Assembly: GCA_964431655.1 (NCBI GenBank) | Contig: CAYSKJ010000098.1 | Span: 1-11,610, forward strand | DNA from: CAYMEV01 sp964431655 [NCBI: uncultured bacterium] | GTDB lineage: Bacteria > CAYMEV01 | DNA: 11,610 nucleotides | Direction: 5' to 3' | In this document: in pieces, positions 6,757 to 11,610 of the stretch | Layout: each line of letters starts with the position of its first letter | Numbering within the stretch: the first letter of the stretch is position 1 | Notes under the pieces: generated by a model | What the model was told of the DNA's origin: nothing | Seen by the model: the letters and a program-made list of their open reading frames with translations, nothing else | Database searches by the model: none | Translations under genes and position numbers: made by a program

Positions 6757-9700
6757 TCAGAACTCCGATATCCTGAGCCTGTATTCATATTTGGGAACAT
6801 TGCTGTAGAGCTCTTTGTAGAGGTTGAAGCTCTCCTGCCTGTAGCTGTCTTTTACTGATATCTTCCAGAGCTGGTAGTATATCTCTGCTTTCAGCTCATC
6901 ATCCCTGCACTCATGAAGAAGGGATTCCAGGCCTTTCTCAGCAGAAACCGGGTCATTCCGAGAAAGCAGTTTGTTCTTTTCAATTTCGGCCTTTATAAAT
7001 TCTTCGGATGTCTCCAGTCTGCTGGCTATTTTTATAGCCATAGCATTTATTTCTCCGGCCAGTTCGGTATTGCCAAGCCTTAAAAGAATATTGGTTTTAA
7101 GATTTATATATCTGCACAGGCTGTCGTCCAGCTTTAAGTCTGTAAATGTCTGTACCGCCTGGTTTATGAATTCAAGAGCTCTATCGTATTCCTTCTGTAT
7201 ATAAAATACGCTCCCCATATTACCCTGGGATATTCCAAGAGCCCTGGTATCCCCTATCTCCCTGGCTAAGTTCCGGTGTATCTCGAAGCATTCCAGGGCC
7301 TTCTGGAACTTTCCCTGGTCATAATAGACATAACCCATGCTGGTAAGAGAAAATCCGAATCTCATCCGGTCGTTTATCTCCTGGTACAGGTTTACAGATT
7401 CCTCGAAGTTTTCAAGGGCTTTTTCAAAATTTCCCTGGCTATGGCAGATGGAGCCTATGCTGGCTATAGCAAAGGCATAACCGGTCTTATAACCTGTCTG
7501 TTCTGAAAGGTCCCTAAGCTTCTCATAGTATTCCAGAGCCTTCTGATAGTTATTCCGGTAAGAATAGATATTGCCGAGGTTGCCCAGGGCATTGGCGCAT
7601 CCCCTCTTATCCCCTATCTCCCGCGAGATGTCATAGGATACAGTGTAATGATGCAGTGCTTCATCCAGTTTTCCCAGGACATAAAAAACATTGCCCAAAT
7701 TGCCCATAGCTATTTTATATTCCCTTCTGTCTCCAATGTCCAGGGCCAGTTTTCCGTACTGCCTGTAGTATTTCAGAGCCTTTTCGTAATCTCCCCTTAT
7801 ATAATGGATATTGCCTATGTTTCCCAGAGCTATGCTGTGATTACGAACAGCACCGGTTTTACTGCTTATCTCCCGATAGGATTCAAAATATTCAAGGGCT
7901 TTGTCATAATCAGACATAAGATAATAAACATTTCCAATGTCATTAAGGGATTCGCAGTAGCCGTTCCTGTCGTTAAGCTTTATGCACAGCTCCCTGTAAA
8001 GCTCATAATAGTCAATGGCTTCCGAAAGATGGGACTGGTCAGAAAAATACATGCCGAGATTATACAGAGTCCGGGCATAATCACTGCTTATTTCATGCCC
8101 AGAAAAGATATCCAGGGCCGAATCAAATAATTCCCTCGCCCTTTTATAATCTCCCTGCCTGAGGCTCATCCTTCCATGCACATTACATGCCCTTCCCAGA
8201 ATAGTTTTCCAGCCGTTTTTTTTAGCTGTTTCACGGATATGCCCCAGGATATCCTCTGCGCTGTCCCACATGCCCAAGGCTTCCAGGGAGATGCATTTCT
8301 CAAGGAGAATATCCATTCTTGCCTGCTTGTCATCGCCGGGGACTAAATCCAGGGAAGTATCATACAGCCTTAGGGCCCTTTCATGAAAATAGCTTTCCCG
8401 GCTTGTTACGGCGCATTTAAGATAATATTTGAGGGCTTTGGCTGCATCTCCTGCCTGCCTGAAATGATAGGCTGTTTCTTCAAGGTAATAATCACGGTAT
8501 TTGTCCTGCATGGTCTCCATGTACTCCCCGATAAGCCTGTTCATGCCTTTCTTGTCATCAATGGCTTTTTCCACAGCTGTTTTTATGAGCGAATTGCTGA
8601 AACCGCAGTAAACCGTATTCTGTTTTAAACGGCAGACAAGAATTTCAAACGTTTCCAGTTCAGTTATTATCTCAGAGGGATTTATGCCATACAGCCTTTC
8701 TGTGAGTTTTATTATCAATTCAAAGGGCAGTTCTACCCTCAAAAGGGACAAGGTCTTTAAAACGCAGGCTTTATCCTTATCTGCAAGGATTTTTTCCATT
8801 CTCTTTTCCATTATCCCGGAAAGATTAGAAGGAATAAAAGCCTCATTGACCGGGGTTTTTAATATCCAGACCCCCTTTTCCCTGATTATATATTCTTTAT
8901 CAAGGAGTGCCCTGATAAATTCTAACAGGAAAATCGGACTGCCTCCCGTCATCTCCCTGATCTGAAAAGCATACTCCCTTAAGGAACTGCCTATGTAAAG
9001 CCGGCCGAATACGCGGTCCAGAAATTCGCCGATGCCATCATCATCAAAGGGCTCCAGGGTATGCCTCTGAGGCCTGTTTTTCAAAAGGATTTCTGCCGGA
9101 GCGCCAATATGCTGTCCCTGCTCCTCAAGGAGGCCTGCAAGGATTAGAGGGTTATTTTCCTGTTCGGTCCGGGATTCAATCCTGTTTAAAAGGCTGTTCA
9201 GGATACGGGCTGAGCCTTCATCTATCCACTGTATATTTATTATGCATAAAACTGGTTTAAACGGCATGGATCTTGAGAAATCAAGAATAAAACCTGGCAC
9301 TGAGTCCAGTATAATCTCTCTCAAGACCTTCGGGTCATCCAGCCCAAGGGGGTGGTAATCTGTCAATACCGGGTGATCCGGAATTATGTGCCTTAAAAGG
9401 GGTGCATATTTTTTCAGAAGGCTCCTGCCTGCATCTGAGATCATCTGAGCCAGTATCTCACCGATGCAGAAGTATTCCTGCAGATTGCCCGAATAGGCCA
9501 GCGCTTCGTAAAAACCCATATTATTAAGCCTGCAGTGCTTTTTGAATTCACCGAATAATCTGGATTTCCCAATACCTGAAGGCCCGGAGCATATGAAAAG
9601 ACAGGGCCCGGTATCTGGTGAAAGCTTTGATTTAAGCAGGGCCAGGTCTTTATCCCTGTCTGCAAAAGCGCATGCCAGGGTATAGCTTTGCCTGGTCTGA

Positions 9701-10539
9701 AAGGTTTCTTTATCAAAGGATGTATTAAATTCCTGGTTTATATCCTGAATCAGTTCATTACCGCTGGCGTACCTTTCCTTTTCTGAAAAGCACAGCATCT
9801 TTCTGACCAGCCTGGCAGTGGGCTGATCATCAACCAGAGAAAGGGATTTGTCAAGGTGCAGGTTAAAATTATCCCGGCTTTTCATTACACCGGTAATAAA
9901 TGAGGAATCAGCAGAATCACCGCTTAAATAAAACTGCCTCCTGCAGATCATCTCATAAAAGACAAGGCCCAGGGAAAAGAAATCCGAGCTGAAATCAGCC
10001 TTCCCCTTAAGGGCTTCAGGCGCAAGGTAAAGAATCCTGTCCTGGCTTTTTCCTGTCAGACCGGATAACCAGAAATCGCAAAGCACGGCTTTACTGTTTG
10101 ATATTATAATATCTGCAGGTTTCAGGTCCCTGTATATTATATTACGGCTGTGAAGGAAATCCAGTACTCGTGCAATCTGTACGATTATACTGAGCTTTTC
10201 TACAAGATGCGGGTTGTCCCGGCTGTATATCAGGTCTTTCAGAAGCATGCCCTGCAGATAATCCATAACTATATAGTATTTGTCTTCGTGAATTCCAAGA
10301 TCATATACCTGTACAAGGTTTGGATGCTTCAGTCCCGTCATTAATTCAAAGTTATCCCTTATGGCCTGGAAACTGATGCTTTCCGCATTGCCATGGGGAT
10401 CTTTTATCAGGGTCTTTAATGCAAAAGCCGTATTGTCCCTGAACAGGTCTTCCACAAGATATACCATTCCCGTGCCTCCCCTGCCAAGGACAGATTTTAC
10501 GCGGTACCTGCTATTAATGATGGTTTTATGCTCTTCCAT
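6757..10539 (-). CDS. Ser/Thr kinase-like (possible pseudokinase) - STAND ATPase - TPR protein
   Basis: A 1260-residue cytoplasmic signalling protein. The kinase-like domain is about 11-270: glycine loop LGRGGTGMVY (18-27), ATP-binding Lys42, YRDLKPAD (136-143), DFW (155-157) and LAPE (172-175). Canonical HRD is YRD, the Mg-binding Asn is Asp143, DFG is DFW, and the helix-C Glu position appears to be Asn63. Glycine loop, Lys42, Asp138 and Asp155 remain. A STAND/AAA_16 domain follows, with Walker A GPSGIGKS (319-326) but a degenerate Walker B, LCIINIQWID (431-440). After a helical linker and poorer TPRs (about 685-820) come eight TPRs in strict 40-residue register (821-1140) and a C-terminal tail ending PKYEYRLRISEF. 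The whole back half parallels the cyclase protein at the left of the window. The start ATG has only a weak Shine-Dalgarno. The architecture is certain; kinase activity is doubtful. Confidence 0.93.
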   Translation of the reverse strand: MEEHKTIINSRYRVKSVLGRGGTGMVYLVEDLFRDNTAFALKTLIKDPHGNAESISFQAIRDNFELMTGLKHPNLVQVYDLGIHEDKYYIVMDYLQGMLLKDLIYSRDNPHLVEKLSIIVQIARVLDFLHSRNIIYRDLKPADIIISNSKAVLCDFWLSGLTGKSQDRILYLAPEALKGKADFSSDFFSLGLVFYEMICRRQFYLSGDSADSSFITGVMKSRDNFNLHLDKSLSLVDDQPTARLVRKMLCFSEKERYASGNELIQDINQEFNTSFDKETFQTRQSYTLACAFADRDKDLALLKSKLSPDTGPCLFICSGPSGIGKSRLFGEFKKHCRLNNMGFYEALAYSGNLQEYFCIGEILAQMISDAGRSLLKKYAPLLRHIIPDHPVLTDYHPLGLDDPKVLREIILDSVPGFILDFSRSMPFKPVLCIINIQWIDEGSARILNSLLNRIESRTEQENNPLILAGLLEEQGQHIGAPAEILLKNRPQRHTLEPFDDDGIGEFLDRVFGRLYIGSSLREYAFQIREMTGGSPIFLLEFIRALLDKEYIIREKGVWILKTPVNEAFIPSNLSGIMEKRMEKILADKDKACVLKTLSLLRVELPFELIIKLTERLYGINPSEIITELETFEILVCRLKQNTVYCGFSNSLIKTAVEKAIDDKKGMNRLIGEYMETMQDKYRDYYLEETAYHFRQAGDAAKALKYYLKCAVTSRESYFHERALRLYDTSLDLVPGDDKQARMDILLEKCISLEALGMWDSAEDILGHIRETAKKNGWKTILGRACNVHGRMSLRQGDYKRARELFDSALDIFSGHEISSDYARTLYNLGMYFSDQSHLSEAIDYYELYRELCIKLNDRNGYCESLNDIGNVYYLMSDYDKALEYFESYREISSKTGAVRNHSIALGNIGNIHYIRGDYEKALKYYRQYGKLALDIGDRREYKIAMGNLGNVFYVLGKLDEALHHYTVSYDISREIGDKRGCANALGNLGNIYSYRNNYQKALEYYEKLRDLSEQTGYKTGYAFAIASIGSICHSQGNFEKALENFEESVNLYQEINDRMRFGFSLTSMGYVYYDQGKFQKALECFEIHRNLAREIGDTRALGISQGNMGSVFYIQKEYDRALEFINQAVQTFTDLKLDDSLCRYINLKTNILLRLGNTELAGEINAMAIKIASRLETSEEFIKAEIEKNKLLSRNDPVSAEKGLESLLHECRDDELKAEIYYQLWKISVKDSYRQESFNLYKELYSNVPKYEYRLRISEF
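7120..8079 (-). repeat. Eight 40-residue (120-bp) TPR units in the kinase gene
   Basis: Residues 821-1140 divide into eight consecutive 40-residue units without any indel. Typical elements are ALGNLGN-x-Y-x-x-x-x-x-Y-x-KALEYY and a closing IGD-x-RG turn, for example GNIGN at 906, GNLGN at 946 and 986, and GNMGS at 1106. The first unit (YNLGMYFSDQ) and the sixth (IASIGSICHSQ) are the most diverged. The register matches the five-unit array in the cyclase gene. Confidence 0.88.
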
Positions 10540-10556
10540 GCTATGCCAGTTTTACT

Positions 10557-10562
10557 ATTATA
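10557..10562 (-). promoter_or_regulatory. Possible -10 element for the kinase-like gene
   Basis: TATAAT on the minus strand (10562-10557) lies 17 nt upstream of the kinase ATG, in an AT-rich gap. No convincing -35 is seen at normal spacing; TTGATT at 10592-10587 is too far (24 bp). Use of this element would leave a leader of only about 10 nt with almost no ribosome-binding site. Confidence 0.3.
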
Positions 10563-10646
10563 AATTATTACCATAAAAAATTAAAAAATCAACCATATAT
10601 CAAATTTTATAAAGACAAAATGGCTGATATGACCAGTACATATATT

Positions 10647-10675
10647 TTTACAACTTTAATTTTCTGTATTATTAT
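10647..10675 (+). promoter_or_regulatory. Sigma70-type promoter for the two-helix membrane protein gene
   Basis: TTTACA (10647-10652, 5/6 to TTGACA) and TATTAT (10670-10675, 5/6 to TATAAT) are separated by exactly 17 bp. Transcription would start near 10682, giving a leader of about 33 nt that contains the AAGGAGG site. It is the best-looking promoter in the window. Confidence 0.6.
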
Positions 10676-10714
10676 AACCTGGAGTTAATCTTATAAAAAT
10701 AAGGAGGCAGGATA

Positions 10715-11125
10715 ATGAAAAGCAATTGGAACCCTTTTCTGCTGATTGGCCTGATCGGCCTGATTACTGCAGGCTCGAGCCTTTTTGTAAGTATGTACCG
10801 CGTATTTTGGGGACCTGATGATATATACTGGACACCCCGTAATATGATGCTGAGCCTTGAGGATACAAAAGGGGAATTCCAGCTGTTCATAGCAGGAAAT
10901 CCTCTGAAAGATATAATTTCTGAAGGCAGGCTTATGGGGCTGGACAGTGAGGGAAGAAGCTTTAATGTGGTTGATAGGGATATTGGGGTCAGGCTTAACA
11001 ACTGGGACAAAACCAGGGTTACCACACTGAAAATAAGCCTGCTTACCAGCTTTATGACAGGCCTGGCCATTGCATTTCTGATAGCAGGGATTGTTCAGTT
11101 TTATTCGCAGAAGAAACAGGCATGA
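10715..11125 (+). CDS. Two-helix membrane protein of unknown function
   Basis: A 136-residue protein with hydrophobic helices at about 7-27 (FLLIGLIGLITAG and following) and about 105-128 (ISLLTSFMTGLAIAFLIAGI). Between them is a soluble domain of about 75 residues, containing a VFWGPDDIYWTPRNMMLSLED stretch and FQLFIAGNPL. A short basic tail, SQKKQA, closes it. The topology predicts a domain outside the cytoplasm with both ends inside. I do not recognise the family. The ATG at 10715 is fixed by a strong AAGGAGG (10701-10707), 7 nt upstream, and a good promoter lies just ahead. It is divergent from the kinase-like gene and convergent with the transporter gene. With no family match, nothing can be said about its role beyond location. 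Confidence 0.8.
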   Translation: MKSNWNPFLLIGLIGLITAGSSLFVSMYRVFWGPDDIYWTPRNMMLSLEDTKGEFQLFIAGNPLKDIISEGRLMGLDSEGRSFNVVDRDIGVRLNNWDKTRVTTLKISLLTSFMTGLAIAFLIAGIVQFYSQKKQA

Positions 11126-11193
11126 CCATTATATTGCAATAAACACAGGCATTCTAAATGGAGATATTTCCTGCCAAAAACAGGGAAACAGCA

Positions 11194-11610
11194 TTAAATA
11201 ATCAGGATTGCGATGCTTACAAGAATCATCCCGGTCACCGATGCAATCCCGGGGCTTTCCCCGGGCAGGATTATCCAGCTCAGGACTGCTCCGCTGACAG
11301 GTATTATAAATTTCCACATATTTATCTCCGAGACCTTGAGAGTGCCTTTTTTCAGTATGGTGAACCATATGGAAAAGGCAGAGGCAGAGAGAAGGGAAAG
11401 CCAGGCCAGGGTTCCGTAGAAGACAGGGGGCTGTCTGAAATCGGGAATGCCTTCTGCAAATATTGATACCAGGAAAAGCATGAGCCCTCCCAGGAATATC
11501 TGTGAGGATGCCAGCAGGACAGGGCTTATACTGGTTTTATTGCGTGCTACTATTACATTGCCGACTGCAGAGGAAATTGAACTCCCCAGAAGGGCCATTA
11601 TGCCCAAAAG
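11194..11610 (-). CDS. EamA/DMT-superfamily transporter, C-terminal half (cut by window edge)
   Basis: The last 138 or so residues of an inner-membrane transporter of the drug/metabolite transporter type. Five hydrophobic helices fit one EamA repeat, about 1-20, 30-52, 63-85, 93-112 and 117-137 from the first visible residues. The order ends with NMWKFIIPVSGAVLSWIIL, PGESPG and a final TGMILVSIAILI helix, matching the Pro-containing helix and the loop Glu of EamA domains. The frame stays open through 11610 (preceding codon Leu), so the TTG or ATG codons near the edge are not real starts; an N-terminal EamA repeat probably lies outside the window. The substrate is unknown (amino acids, nucleotide sugars and drugs are all known in the superfamily). 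It converges with the two-helix protein gene, 68 bp away. Confidence 0.85.
   Translation of the reverse strand, partial: LLGIMALLGSSISSAVGNVIVARNKTSISPVLLASSQIFLGGLMLFLVSIFAEGIPDFRQPPVFYGTLAWLSLLSASAFSIWFTILKKGTLKVSEINMWKFIIPVSGAVLSWIILPGESPGIASVTGMILVSIAILII
11248..11265. repeat. GC-only perfect hairpin inside the transporter gene
   Basis: CCCGGGG (11248-11254) and CCCCGGG (11259-11265) form a perfect 7-bp, all-GC stem with a 4-nt loop, about 50 bp before the transporter stop. It encodes the PGESPG loop, so it may be only a by-product of Pro/Gly codons. No T-run follows on either strand. Confidence 0.6.

Noticed and set aside
7648-8130. 160-codon plus-strand open frame opposite the kinase-protein TPR array
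   Set aside because: The translation is hydrophobic because it reads the complement of TPR codons. It reflects the 120-bp repeats and no independent gene signals are present.
11168-11187. Stem-loop TTCCTG/CAGGGAA between the two convergent genes at the right end
   Set aside because: The stem is about 6 bp with a bulge and has no T-run on either side; too weak to call a terminator.

Overview
This is an 11.6-kb piece of a bacterial chromosome, moderately AT-rich to my eye (I did not compute GC). Ribosome-binding sites are of the AAGGAGG type and intergenic gaps are short. Two very large signalling proteins carry STAND-type ATPase and 40-residue tetratricopeptide (TPR) arrays. One has a tandem class III cyclase head and the other a protein-kinase-like head. 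This architecture is common in signalling-rich bacteria such as spirochaetes and several environmental candidate phyla. No marker gene fixes the phylum, so any lineage assignment is weak inference.

Layout. (1) 1-3674 (+): the 3' part of a gene for a soluble-adenylyl-cyclase-like protein, with C1-C2 cyclase domains, an AAA/STAND ATPase and TPRs. It runs off the left edge, and the ATG at 33 lies inside the C1 active-site motif. (2) 3762-4181 (+): a small exported protein with one bacterial Ig-like (Big_5-type) domain. (3) 4185-4868 (-): a class I SAM-dependent methyltransferase, convergent with the previous gene and 3 nt from it. (4) 4869-5207: non-coding, with two identical 32-nt palindromic REP-like repeats. 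(5) 5208-5516 (-): a small membrane-anchored DUF4359-like protein, divergent from the next pair. (6) 5586-6756 (+): an HD-domain (YfbR/HDDC2-like) phosphohydrolase overlapping by 8 nt with a GrpB/UPF0157 protein. (7) 6757-10539 (-): a 1260-residue kinase-STAND-TPR protein whose stop codon directly abuts the GrpB stop. (8) 10715-11125 (+): a two-helix membrane protein of unknown function behind a good sigma70-type promoter. (9) 11194-11610 (-): the C-terminal half of an EamA/DMT-type transporter, cut by the right edge.

The main point of interest is the pair of signalling giants. They share the back end (STAND ATPase, TPRs in 40-residue register, and a similar C-terminal tail with a Pro-Lys-x-Glu-Tyr signature) but have different output heads. 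The cyclase looks catalytically plausible, but its equivalents of the mammalian bicarbonate-site residues are changed. The kinase head has lost several canonical residues, and its ATPase Walker B is degenerate, so it may be a pseudokinase or scaffold. The remaining genes look like ordinary housekeeping or accessory genes without an obvious shared pathway. I see no tRNA, rRNA, CRISPR array, transposase or prophage gene.
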